A stretch of DNA of 64,000 nucleotides, from positions 1,280,001-1,344,000 of the forward strand of contig OZ037863.1 of the NCBI GenBank assembly GCA_964035575.1. The letters run 5' to 3'. Under the pieces are notes generated by a model that saw only the letters and a list, made by a program, of their open reading frames with translations, was not told the origin of the DNA and made no database searches. The position numbers and the translations under genes are program-made. The DNA comes from Rhynchopus sp. YZ270_cl-10 (taxonomy: Eukaryota; Euglenozoa; Diplonemea; Diplonemida; Diplonemidae). Shown in pieces: positions 1 to 15,709 of this stretch (the first letter of the stretch is position 1; the number at the start of each line of letters is the position of its first letter).

Positions 1-373
1 CCGGGCTCATATTTCTCAAAATTTAAGTGGTCAAAAAATTGTCCAATTTTCGAGATTGACCCCACCACTGCACGGGCAGAGCCCAAAAATGCAAATAAGG
101 ACCCTTTTTAATCAACTTACCTTCCTTCACCCCCCTGTAAGGGCAACCGTAGGTGAAGTAAGGTATAGTATTGAAATCGATGTGGGGGGGGAGTAAAGGG
201 TCAATTTTACAAAACCAGATTTTGAGGAAAATTTTAGCCGAAAATGGGCCCACGTATAAGGAACCGGGCTCATATTTCTCAAAATTTAAGTGGTCAAAAA
301 ATTGTCCAATTTTCGAGATTGACCCCACCACTGCACGGGCGGAGCCCAAAAATGCAAATAAGGACCCTTTTTA
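1..373. repeat. 110-bp direct repeat pair
   Basis: Positions 1-110 and 264-373 are almost identical; I see one clear difference, in the stretch around gcacgggc. Each starts ccgggctcat and ends in a T run. Related sequence (aaaatttaagt, a tgacccc or ccccaccac segment) recurs inside the hAT-like element near 18400-18480 and in the PIF-like element near 48590-49030. The pair is therefore probably the inside of a degraded DNA transposon cut by the window edge. The 150 bp between the copies shows no gene. Confidence 0.8.
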
Positions 374-505
374 ATTTGTTCTCTTGAAATGTGTAATTTC
401 ATGTTTTCGCGAAAAAAATAACAACTGATCCTACAAGGGTTGAAGGAAGGTGGTTGAAAACAACAATAACAACACGGACAAGTAATTGCTAAGAAAAAAG
501 CGGGT

Positions 506-799
506 GTGCTGTGGAAAACTCCGCGCGATTTTCGAAACCACCGTAGCATCCTGGCGATTTGCTGGTGTGATCGATGTGTTGTAGTCTGTGCATTCTGTGT
601 TCCTTCCGCACTGCTCCAACGGCGACTACAATGTGGGGAGCCTGTGGACAAAAACGAGCTGGACCACGCCGAGCCTGCCGAGCGGGCGTCCAACAACGCT
701 ATCGAGCAGATGGTGCTGGACGAAGAGGACAGCCCCCCCTTCTTGAACGTTTCAGATGCTGGCGTCCCAGTGGGTCTGGCAGTGTACGAAGAGCGTTAG
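506..799 (+). CDS. possible small gene or exon fragment
   Basis: An open frame of 97 codons that I do not recognise. The second half (from about 640) reads as an acidic, well-behaved protein segment with VLDEEDSPPFL and VPVGLAVYEER, and its base composition is closer to the real genes than to the flanks. The first half is cysteine-rich and less convincing. It may be the last exon of a gene whose earlier part is lost, or chance. No neighbouring feature supports a function. Confidence 0.2.
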   Translation: MLWKTPRDFRNHRSILAICWCDRCVVVCAFCVPSALLQRRLQCGEPVDKNELDHAEPAERASNNAIEQMVLDEEDSPPFLNVSDAGVPVGLAVYEER

Positions 800-2610
800 C
801 ATACCTGCAGAAGAGCAGAATGCTGGGCTTATTGTAGATTATTTCTACAGGATGGAGTTCCACATCACACCCCGTTTTTTTTCCGATAGCAATTACTTGT
901 TTTTTTTTCTTTTTTCTTTGTTTGGGGAGGTCAAGGATCCAAAAAATCTATTTTAAAAAAAAAACTTGAGTGTTTCTAGGTACACTGAAGCAACAGATTT
1001 ATATCAAACATAAAGGTGTCTCACAGTACATCAGTGGTGTTTTTTTTTTTTTTTAAATAAGGCGAGTCTGAGGTTCATCTTACAAACTTTTGCTTTTATT
1101 TCTACCTGCATGCGTCCGCCGAATGGTGAGGCGTGTTCACTTTCAACTGTTATTTCTCTTTTATATTTTTCTTTTTTTTTGCTAACACTGTCTTGACAGA
1201 ACTTTCTTTTTTGCCTTACTGCATCCTTTTTGGTTACCATTTCATCTTTTCAAAAAAAAAGAAATTAAAAAGAAAGAAGGTGGATCTGGTATCCAGATGT
1301 GCCAGTATTCGGGACGTACACTCCAATCCCTTTATCGCTCTAAGGCATGCGATTACAGTCGCATGTCCCAGTACGTGTTTTTTGGGATCAAGTTTGAGTG
1401 ACTCACAGTCGCGGAGCGGCACACAGACTTGATCTGGTGCAGGCCTGCGGGAAGTAGTAGATTTACTCCGTTATCTCCTCTCCCGTTACGAAGCGGGAAG
1501 AGGACCCCCGGGAAGAGGTGTGGACACACACCTCGACTAGGGAAGGGGTAGGATGACTCGGCTTGTGGTTTTATTTGTGGTTTCACCGTTGGCTTAGCGT
1601 TGCATTGTTGATTGTCGGGAGTGATCAAAGAAGATGATGGAGCAGTACTTAGGGCTCAATTAGAGATCTGTTCCACCCAACGGGGAAGAATTTTTCTTTT
1701 TTTCAAAAAAAAAAGTTTGGGGACGATGTGTGTCTACATCTTTTAAGTACAATAGCCTTTCGGGCGACATTGAGTACAGATCCCGCACATAGCAGGTGGT
1801 TGCCGACACAACAGAAATGACAAAGCCACTCCTAAAACGCACCACATATATCTAGCTTTCTTAGAGCTGCCGCAAAGAAGCGAGGAAAGCCCTAAGTAAC
1901 AAAAAAATACAAACATAGTGGAGCACACTCTAGGGTGGCTACACTAATACAACCAAGTTTCCAACAGACCAAATAGTGATAGTGGAGTTCATCTTCGGGT
2001 CTACACTTAAACAACAAAGTTTTCAAAAAGAAGAAAAAAGAAAAAAAAAATTCGGGCGACTTTGTGTACAGAACCCATCCTCGGACAGGTGATTGTCGAA
2101 ACTACAAAAAGGGAGGGTTTCCAAATCTACTGCGCAGCAATTAGTAGTTCAGAAGATTTTATTTTTATTTTTGGAAAGTTAAAAAAGTATTGGCTTCTCC
2201 TTGCTTCTGTCCCTGCTTTCCTCCCCCCCTCCTCCCCACCCCATCACCTGATATATACTCGCCTTATTCATTTTCAGAATTTATTCAGAAAAAATCAACC
2301 CGGTTTTTTTACAATGCGAAAGTAAAAAAGGTCGAAGGAAAAATAAAAGTGGCATTTTTTTTTAATCGTCTTCTTCGCTTCTTTGAAAGTCCTTGGGAAA
2401 AGTAGAGGACTCTGCCTGAGGGTGGCAACTGCAGTTCAATGATTTATTCGGAAAAGAAGAAAAATAAAAAGGAAAAAAAAAAAAAAAAAAAAACGTCACC
2501 GCCACAGTGGCAATACCGTCATCTTTGCGCGATTTTTTTGCCGATATACGAAAATAAAAAAAGATCCCCCCCTTACCAACCTATCTCCAACACACACACT
2601 CTCCCTCTTT
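800..2610 (+). other. gene-free stretch with dispersed modules
   Basis: No convincing gene. It holds module copies: family M2 at about 1060-1095, M1 at 1107-1146, M6 at 1757-1813 and 2052-2105, and M7 at 1918-1965 and 1981-2030 (families are described at their own entries). The segment 1290-1640 is GC-richer and without homopolymers but has no recognisable product. A pyrimidine tract ending ctag at 2614 is the likely 3' splice site in front of the first gene. Confidence 0.6.
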
Positions 2611-2769
2611 CTAGCGAACCCCACACCAACAGACACACAACAGCATCCCTTGAAGGCCCGTCTAAAAGGCACACCCCCACCCTCCATCGCACACAAGGAA
2701 GCAATCCCACGGCAGTGGGTGGGGTGGGCCGGCTGAGGTCGCAAGGAGGCTAGGGGCAAGGGGCACAGA

Positions 2770-7619
<4,850 letters not shown>

Positions 7620-9376
7620 TATCATTTATGGGCGTTGGGGAGGAGGGGGGGTGACGGGAGGGGGTATTGAGCGGGGGTGGGAAAGGGGTTGTTGTAGCCT
7701 TGTAGGTGGGATGGAATGCTCTGTGAATAGTATGTTAAAAAAAATGTTAAAAATGACAACGAAAGAGCATGGTACATGGTACAGCATAGATGGCATAGAG
7801 TATCAATATATCATCTCATGTGGGCTTTTGTGAGTTTGTATAAGAGGAAATACCAAAATTCATATCAAAAAGCAATGGCATATGATGTACCGTTTTTTGG
7901 GCCGCTGTAATTGTGGCGTAATTGTGCTCAGTTGTGCTCCCTTTGTGTATATGACAGGGTATATATCGTGTCATTTTACATGTATGACATGAATAAGCAT
8001 GTCAGTGACAAGTTTAGCATGTCATTTTAACGTCGTTGTTATGATCATCTCATCATGGCATCCAAGGTCGCCGTGTAGGAATAGGCAATGTGCAAAATTT
8101 GGTGTTTTTTTTTGTTTTTGCTTTTTTTTGTTTTTTTGTGTTCTGATGAAATCAGAAATTCAAAAGAATATTACAAACAATATAGAGGGAATGGGGGAGA
8201 GGGGGAGGGAGGGTGGGAGCGGGAAAAGGTGAGGAAAATAAAAGAGATTCATTTTCCCTAATCAAACAAATTTGTCAGAAGAAAAAAAAAAATCCACCCG
8301 ATTGCAGATTCCGTTTTGTTCTTTTTTTTGTGAAAATATATTTGTGACTGAGTGTGCGGATGCGTTCAAGAAGTAAAATCTTCCCCCAAACCCCTTTTCG
8401 TATTTGTTTTCTTTTATCCAAACGGCAAGTGGATGCGTAATAATTTTCTTTTTTTTCGAATATCACCCCGGGGGATTTGATAACCCTGCGGACTGTCAGT
8501 TCTTGCGTCCTAGCGCGTTTGCGACTATCCACTTCACTTTTTTTTTTCAGTGTCTGCCCGGTGAGGCGTTTGCATTTCAACTTTCTCTCTTAAAACATAC
8601 CACACAAAAAGAAGGTTGGGAACATTTGATCCCTATACCTGCTATCAATTTATTGAATGTTGAAGAAAAAAACTTTCTCTGGTGTGGCTGAAAGGGGGTG
8701 CTATTGTTGTGCTATTTTCTGCTATTTTGGGGTCGTCGGCTACACCATTCTCTCTTTAAAATAATAAAAAAAAATGCCTCGCGCACAAGAGGTGGACATA
8801 TCTTTCTCTCTATTTTGTTCCCCCCTGAGGGTACACTGTCACGAAAAGGCTTTGTACTCCAAGCCACATCTCTTAAGATGACTTAGCAAACGAGAGGCTT
8901 AGGTCCATCTTATAAACTTTTTATTTCTTTCTCTAAGGTAGATCATTAGATCAATCTTAATCGTTTTCTTCTTCTTCTTTTTTGTGCGACTATCGGTTTT
9001 TTTCTTCTTTCTGGGTATTTTCTTTTTGACTGACCAAATTTTTTTTGAGAAAAAGGTAAACCAACCTTGTGGGTGATTGTCGAATGTACAAAAAAAAAAG
9101 TGAAAGTGGAGATTGCACAACTGTGGCAACACAAACCCGAGGCAACTACACTACTCCAACAATTTTATCAAAAGAAAATAAAAGAAAAGAGGGATGGGAA
9201 TCCATATAGATACTGGAAGTGGCAGATTATCTGATACAGTACTAAACCCCAAGATTTTCGTTTTTTTTGTTTGTTTTGTTTTGCTGAGTCTTCATTGAGT
9301 GAGATGGTGATGATTTTTTTTTTCTCTTTTTTTTTTCTTCCCCTTCTTTTTCTGGATGGTGAATCTTCATATAGCC
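7620..9376. other. 3' flank and module-bearing spacer
   Basis: No gene seen. 7620-8250 is AT-rich with repeated atgtca words (7940-8030) and probably holds the 3' UTR of the PDZ gene. From 8450 on there are module copies: a degenerate M1 with its hairpin (8460-8585), M9 (8627-8672), M3 (8824-8862), M2 (8879-8920) and M8 (9105-9169), separated by T or A runs. Confidence 0.6.
9105..9169 (+). repeat. module family M8 (exemplar)
   Basis: GTGGAGATTGCACAACTGTG, then gaggcaactacactactcc, aacaattttatc and an A run. Other copies: 13166, 34043, 40566 (part) and 49800. Its 3' third resembles that of M7. Confidence 0.85.
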
Positions 9377-9523
9377 CACCTGATTTTTACCCCCGCGTAT
9401 AGGCGCGTAAAGGCTGGGGAAAATGGGTGAGGTTTGGCCTTTACGGGCCTTTACGCGCCTTTATGCGCCTTTACACGGGGGTAAAGGCGGAGTAGGAGGG
9501 GTGAAGACGGTAAAAATCAGGTG
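9377..9523. mobile_element. 147-bp MITE, CACCTGATTTTTACC family
   Basis: Ends are CACCTGATTTTTACC and its reverse complement. The inside is built from repeated cctttacgcg/gcgtaaagg words. Related copies are at 35011-35117 and, more diverged, at about 60516-60605. A short ATAGC word lies near both outer borders but is offset by one base, so the target duplication is not secure. No coding capacity; superfamily unassigned. Confidence 0.75.
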
Positions 9524-9562
9524 AATAGCAGAGCTAAAACAAAGAACAACCCCGACATATAA

Positions 9563-9620
9563 GCCTTTCGGGCGACATTGAGTACAGATCCTGCACATAG
9601 CAGGTGATTGTCAACAAAAC
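9563..9620 (+). repeat. module family M6 (exemplar)
   Basis: CCTTTCGGGCGACATTGAG, tacagatc, a hairpin (CCTGC..GCAGG here, longer CCTA..TAGG stems elsewhere), then gtgattgtcgacacaac and an A run. Other copies: 1757, 2052, 9966, 21637, 26917, 39168, 45566, 46395 and 47593. Confidence 0.85.
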
Positions 9621-10726
9621 AAAAACAAAAACAAAAAAACGAGCGTACATATCAGCCTGGTATTAAACTCATTTGGGACCCCCCCTTTACACCATACCCT
9701 CCCCTCTCCCCCCCCAAAAGCTACAACCCCACTATTCCGAAAATTTTTGCATACACGAAAAAATTCTTGGATGAACAGTGGTGGTTGCCCCCCTTTTTCC
9801 AACTTCTTTTCAAAAACCCCAGACCGAAGCAAAAAAAAAAAAAAAAACAACTCCCCCCCCCTCCCAATAAGTGTCGTTATGAAGTATTCTTTTGTTATTT
9901 TTTTGCGTTGTAATTTTGCTTTATTTTTTTGTTGAAGTAAGTTGGTTGCTGGACTCCCCAAAAAAAGTGTACAGAACCCATCTTCGGACAGGTCAGGTGA
10001 TTGTCGGAACTACAAAAAAAACAAGAGCAAATAAAAAAAAAAAATAGTAGAGCAAACCCTAGGGTAAAATACACACCACCCAATTGATTATGTTCCTGCT
10101 TGCAATCTCTCTCGTGCATACCAATGAAGTGCTCTCTGGGGTTCGATAACCCCCGGAGAACCAATGCCCTGCGTCCGCCGATGAACGGTGAGGTGTTTGC
10201 ACTTTCAACTTCTTTTTTATATTGCAAAACTATCAATTTCACTTTACCTATCTGTCTAGCTTACTTCCAAAGGGTTTTGATCCTTTTTTTTTTTTTTTCA
10301 GGCGCGAGTCAGGCCCTCAGCGACCCTTCCTTTGCGGGTTTAACATGGATGCCCTGTCGAAAGCTCTGCAACAGGCTTTCATTTCCAATTACTTACATAT
10401 TTATTATTGACTGTGCGAGTGAGCCTTATGGAAATTTTGTTTTTGTATATTTTTTTTTGTGGTGATTTTATACATTTTTCCTTCTGCAAAAGAAGAAAAA
10501 AAAACTCAAGGGATATAGTGCCATTCAAAGTGGAGCTTGATTACAGAGGCACTATTCTCATTTATTTATTGCAAAAACAAAAATAAAAATAATTCTTGTG
10601 TCCCCCTCTCTCCTGCGACGCTTTTGAAAACATAAAAAAAAAAGTTATATGAACTTCTTCCTCCTCTGATGACTGAGGAGGGTCTTCGGACCCTGGCCGC
10701 ATGAGGTTCTTTATAGTTTTTTTTAC

Positions 10727-10880
10727 GCACACTACTTTTGTGAGCGGAAAGTGTCACGTCGTTCACTCACCCCAACCGTGCTCCGCAACACCACCACCCA
10801 ACAGGTGATTTTTAGTGTGTGTGGAAGCGTCAACGCATCAAACAACTACAAGAAGGGGTGAGGGAACGACAAGTGACACT
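10727..10880 (+). repeat. module family M10 (exemplar)
   Basis: A 150-bp block: acgcacactacttttgtgag, cgtcgttcac, caacaccaccacccaacagg, ggaagcgtcaacgcatcaaa, caactacaa, ggggtgagggaacgac. It is near-identical at 57205-57352, with the 5' part alone at 46309-46352. Confidence 0.85.
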
Positions 10881-11203
10881 TTTTTTTTCGCAGGGTCAGA
10901 GGATTAGCGGCCGAAACCTGCAAAAAACATACACACAAACACTGACAAACAAAACAGCGCAATTCAGGGACTAAATCGTCAAAAAAAAGTAACGACTCCT
11001 GTCTTAATGGCCCTTGGTCATGCTAAAAGAAACAAAACAACAAAAAAGTAAAATAAAGTAGCAACAAACAAAATCAAAACAAACTTTCAAACCCTCTCTT
11101 ATGCGACGCCAGTAAAACGGCAAGAAAAGTATAATAATGAAAAGAAAGAAGTGTTTATAGTGGAGCACATCCTTTGGTGGCTACACTAATCCAACAATTT
11201 TTT

Positions 11204-11238
<35 letters not shown>

Positions 11239-11472
11239 CAAACAAACAAACTATAAAACGGCAGCTCATCCAAATAAAGATGAGAGTAACTTTTTACTAT
11301 TTTGGTGGAGTGTTATTTTTTTTTTTTGCAGGAATCCAATCAGGGGGTCCAGCGACCAACCCACTTCAACAAAAATAAAAAACAAGAGCGCAAAATATAG
11401 CAACAAGCTTTATAACAACCATTTCAAACCCACTTCATTTCAGAGCTGATGCTGAGAGAATCCACGTGAATA

Positions 11473-11591
11473 CTTCATACAACTGCAGCGAGGCCGAACA
11501 AACGTCGCTAAGTCCTGATACAAAAGGTTGTAAATCTCAGATAATATTTTCCAGACATTATTTTCAGGTGTAGTCAGCCTCATTGCATAGT
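11473..11591. mobile_element. degenerate short relative of the 54438-55532 element
   Basis: The left border catacaactgcagcgaggcc and the right border cagcctcattgcatagtatg are diverged forms of the terminal repeat of the 1.1-kb element at 54438-55532. The tattttcaggtg block just inside the right border is also shared. It is an internally deleted, non-coding derivative. No clear target duplication remains. Confidence 0.55.
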
Positions 11592-12828
11592 ATGTTAATT
11601 AAAGAGAGAGAAAAAAATGGATCCCCCACGAAGTGCATTCATTCGTAAAAAATCATTTCTTTTTGTGGGTGGTTTGGTTTTTGGAAGGTGACTAATCACG
11701 AGAGGCTTAGGGTCATCTTACAAACCATTTTTATCTACTGTTGTGGGCTGCAGGGTACTTTGTGCTTTCATCCGGATGGCTGGCATCGTACGTGCGTCAG
11801 TCGGAGGTGCCTGCATCAACAACTACTGGTGCTCCTGAAATAAAAATTACCAAGTACGCAACAACTACGCAATATAGGGTATTCCTGTATTTTTTTTTTT
11901 CGTGCACAAAGTGCGCAACAAGTACGCAAAATGGGGTTTTCAGGAGCACCAGACTACACTTTTTTTTTTAATCAGACGTAAACCACGAAATGGATGTAGG
12001 ACTGCATGGTTGGGTGTCCACCCGGTATAGCCGGTCACGAGAGGGCTTTGTATTTCAACTCTGTTTTTTTTTTTTGTGCTCCCCTGTTGCGTTGCAGAGG
12101 GACGTAATCCCAAAGAGTGACTTTCGTCTCGATTTGGGTCCCTTCAATTTATTGCATTACCAAGGCCTATGGAATAGAACCTTTCAGTAATACACTAAAG
12201 TTTTTTTTTTGGAATCCGTTTTTTTTATATTTTTGTCATTTTTTATTATACTTCCCCCCCCGGTTCTTAAAGTGAGGTGGTCGCAAAGTCAAAACAAATA
12301 AAAGAAAAAACACAATTTTTTCTTTTTGCTTTTTTGTTTGTTTTGGATCACCCTGAGGGCTCTGTGTTTGGGGGGGTTTTTTTTTTATGTCCAGAGGAAA
12401 TAGAATCGACGCAAGGTGCCTGCAAATTGTTTTCATCCAGTATTTGTTTCACCACTCACGAAAAAAAAAAAAAAAAACTTATTTTCCCTTTGTTTTCTTA
12501 TCCTGACCTACTATTTTTTCTTTGGGATCCGCGCACCAGGTTGTTTTTTTTTTTTGTGTTTTGTTGGTGTGATTCAGGGGGTACGGACAACCCACGGGGG
12601 GAACCACGGAGAACTGTTTCGGGCTATATTAAGATTTGCGGAGCACCTTCGGGGAACGACGGAGAATCCGTTTAGGTGATCACATCAAATTTGTTTTGTT
12701 TTGTTTTTGTCTGCACTTGACACAGACCAGGTGCATGGCACTTTAATCAACCTTGTTGCCACCTCTGACTCCACGGATGGAGTGGGAGAGCACCGGGGCT
12801 GCTCACCTTTTCGAAGATATGTGTACAC

Positions 12829-12939
12829 TCAACAAAGCTGGCAGAGGTCGTCCTTGAGACGGTCGACAAGGAAGCAGACGATGGCCTTAGGGGTGTGGTC
12901 CTGCATACGGCGCATCACAATGGCGAAGTAGGTCTTTAC
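12829..12939 (-). pseudogene. dynamin GTPase effector domain (GED) fragment
   Basis: On the - strand, right after a ttcag splice-acceptor-like end, 36 codons and a stop read VKTYFAIVMRRMQDHTPKAI followed by VCFLVDRLKDDLCQLC. This matches the start of the dynamin GED, where family members read roughly (V/I)K.YF.IV....D..PKA(I/V). Dynamins are large GTPases that cut membranes; only this small piece of about 36 of 90 GED residues is present, with no GTPase domain nearby. An approximate 30-bp direct repeat (ccggggctgct...ttttcgaagat) borders it at about 12793-12828 and 12949-12978. It is best read as a gene fragment captured or duplicated into the mosaic, opposite to every intact gene. Confidence 0.7.
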
Positions 12940-14600
12940 CTGAAGTGAACCGGGGCTGCTTTTCGAAGATGTGTGTGCACGAGAGGCACGTTCATCTTAC
13001 AAGTTTTTTTTCTCTTGCCGCGGAGTTTTAAGTGCCTGCGTCCCAGAGGCGTTGATGCACTAACTTCACTTTCTTTGTTACTGTAACTTCTGTTGGGTGT
13101 CATTCGGGTGATATGACCCGCCGAATCGAGAGCACAAAGCAAAAAAAATGGCAAACAAAAAAAAGAGACAGTGGAGATTGCACAACTGTGGAAAACACAC
13201 ACCGAGGCAAAACTACACTGCTCCAACAATTTTATCAAAAAAATTATAAAAACGCCCATTCAAACGACATGTCTTAACGACCCTTGGTCATGCTGCGAAA
13301 GTAAACAACAACAAAACAAAAAAGAACAAAATAAAGTGGCAAAAACAAAACAAAACAAAACAAAACAAACTTTCAAACCCCCATTCAAACGCCCCATCTT
13401 TTTAATAAAAAAGCAGACTGCTGTCCCGAAGGTACCTATCACCGTATTGGTCAGGGGGGGTTTTTTTTGCTTGATTTTATATTTCTCTTGGGTCATGCCT
13501 CCCCCAAGACGTTCTTTCGAGAAGGTGACTAAGCAAGTAGTGTTTACGAGAGTCAAATACCCATCATGGCATCTTACCAAACTTTTCTTTTTTCTTTTTG
13601 AGAAAAAATCCTGCCCCCTTTCGGTATGGGGTTCAAGTTGTTTTTTTAAAACAAACCAAACCAAAACAAAAAAAGTGTATAAACCACTTAGCTTAGGGAG
13701 TATTTTTACTATTTTATTTGGAGAGGCTAAGCTCACCTGACAAAAAAAAAAACTTCCTTTTTTTTCCCCATCAGAAACTTTTCCCCTCCGGGAATTCCCC
13801 TCCCCACACACAAAAAAAAATATACCCCCTCATGCGAGCTTGATTGAAAAAAAAACAATGTTGTGATATGCGTCCACCCCTTTTAATTTTTTTTCAAAAC
13901 AAAACAAACTTTCAAACCCTTTTTGATTTTTTTTGTTTTCGAGGGTGACTTAGTGCAGAGAGTCTTTGGGGAATTTAATTTTTTTTTTGCAAAAATTTTG
14001 TTCACAAATTTGGAGTTTTTTTTTGTGACGTTTTTTTTTTCTATTTTTTTCAAAAAAAAATTAAAAAAAGGGTGAATGAGGGGTTCTTCTACAAGCTATG
14101 TTGTTTGATTACATTGTCATTCCAGATGCTTCCTGAGAAAATCAGGAAAAAAAAACAAAACAAAAAAATGGGGAGGTTACTCAGGTAGGACGGTATGTGT
14201 GGTATCGAAAAAGATTTTTCCAATTTTTTTCCCCTCCAAAAGGTGGAGCGATGCAAGTACCCCGAATAAAAAAAAGTGGTACCCTCGCTTGCCCAGTAGT
14301 GACAAAAAAAAAAAAACTTCATAAAAACCTATTCGAAAAAAAAACCCCCCTCCCTCTCCAGAAAGTGTGTGCCTCACCCAGGGGGTTGCATGCCTTGTAG
14401 TAAAAAAATGTGTGTTTTTTTTTTTGTTTTTTTGAACTCATTTTCTCAAGAATATACCAGCCCACTTCCAATCCTCACATAACCAACTCGATCAATGCAA
14501 TAAATGGGGATAAGAAGAAGCTAAACCTTTACATGCAAAACGAGGTAATTTTATTCATTGCGACATTGTCCGAAAAAGTCGCCAAAAATGGTGTGGCTGA

Positions 14601-14700
14601 ACGGGGGGGAGCATAAAGTGCGGAAAAGTGCTGAAAAAGTGCGGAAAAAGTGCGAATAGGTGCGGAAAAAGTGCGGAAAAAGTGCGAATCAGCCCCCAAA
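14601..14700. repeat. GTGCGGAAAAA short repeats
   Basis: About eight variants of gtgcggaaaaa/gtgcgaat in tandem. The same words occur at 19475-19585 and, reverse-complemented, at 19278-19320. This marks the outer shoulder of a fold-back region that the 9-bp array and the composite element now interrupt. Confidence 0.8.
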
Positions 14701-14737
14701 AAATTTTCCCCCACCTTGTAAAAGTTGAACACTGTGT

Positions 14738-14779
14738 ACTGTAGGTACTGTAGGTACTGTAGGTACTGTAGGTACTGTA
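14738..14779. repeat. TAGGTACTG nonamer array, left part
   Basis: Four to five copies of a 9-bp unit, ending exactly at the TA where the composite element begins. The same array resumes in phase at 19051. The two parts are one array split by insertion. Confidence 0.9.
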
Positions 14780-14970
14780 CACGGCGGGGCTGTGTCACAT
14801 GTGACACTGTCACGGAGACAGTGTCACATGTGACACTGTCACATATTTTGTGACACTGTCACGGAGACAGTGTCACAAAATGTGTGACAGTGTCACGGAG
14901 ACAGTGTCACACGACTTGTGACAGTGTCACATACCTGTGTGACACTGTCACAACCTTAAGGAATACCCAC

Positions 14971-15348
14971 TGGGTACTGGGTACTGGGTACTGGGTACTG
15001 GGTACTGGGTACTGGGTACTGGGTACTGGGTACTGGGTACTGGGTACTGGGTACTGGGTACTGGGTACTGGGTACTGGGTACTGGGTACTGGGTACTGGG
15101 TACTGGGTACTGGGTACTGGGTACTGGGTACTGGGTACTGGGTACTGGGTACTGGGTACTGGGTACTGGGTACTGGGTACTGGGTACTGGGTACTGGGTA
15201 CTGGGTACTGGGTACTGGGTACTGGGTACTGGGTACTGGGTACTGGGTACTGGGTACTGGGTACTGGGTACTGGGTACTGGGTACTGGGTACTGGGTACT
15301 GGGTACTGGGTACTGGGTACTGGGTACTGGGTACTGGGTACTGGGTAT
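14971..15348 (+). repeat. GGGTACT heptamer array, about 54 copies
   Basis: A perfect 7-bp tandem array inside copy A. The matching array in copy B has only about 17 copies (33034-33153), so it has changed length since the two copies parted. Because 7 is not a multiple of 3, it creates long but meaningless open frames. Confidence 0.95.
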
Positions 15349-15709
15349 GGACCCCTTTGTGTCAAAGACCTGTCAATATCGGCCCACACACAGGGCGGGT
15401 TTGCCCGCACCACTGGCACGAGTCTGAGCCCACCGAAGGTGGGTTGCGTTTTGTAACCACTCGTTGCGTTGGTTGCGTTCGGTTTGCTGCGTACAGATCG
15501 GTTGCATTCGTTGCGTTGCGTTGGTTCCGTGCGTTCGGTTCGGGCCGTTGCGTTCAGACCGGTGGCGTTGGGTTGGTTCGGTTCGCAACGTTCACATCGT
15601 TGCGTTCTGATCCGCTCGATCGGTTGGGTTGTTGCTTCGAAGAGAAAGAGAAGAAGAAAGAAACGCCGGGTTGCGGGTTTGCCTATTCCGACATTTGACC
15701 CAACATAAC

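Larger units (their letters stand above)
9524..14600 (+). other. module mosaic, 9.5-14.6 kb
   Basis: No intact gene. Recognised contents in order: M6 (9563-9620), M6 (9966-10015), hairpin plus M1 (10131-10210), M10 (10727-10880), M7 (11159-11203), a TIR-element relic (11473-11591), M2 (11688-11733), M4 (11744-11824), M11 (11846-11952), M3 (11995-12062), the dynamin fragment (12829-12939), M5 (12971-13005), M1 (13027-13072), M8 (13166-13238) and M2 (13511-13580). The rest is T- or A-run-rich DNA without structure I can name. Confidence 0.6.

Noticed and set aside
10139-10160. tRNA-like ggttcgataac (B-box resemblance)
   Set aside because: It is the centre of a longer symmetrical hairpin in several module copies; no acceptor or anticodon arms can be drawn.
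14884-15456. Open frames with repeating WVLGTGY or its reverse
   Set aside because: Product of the 7-bp array; no conserved protein and array length differs between the two element copies.
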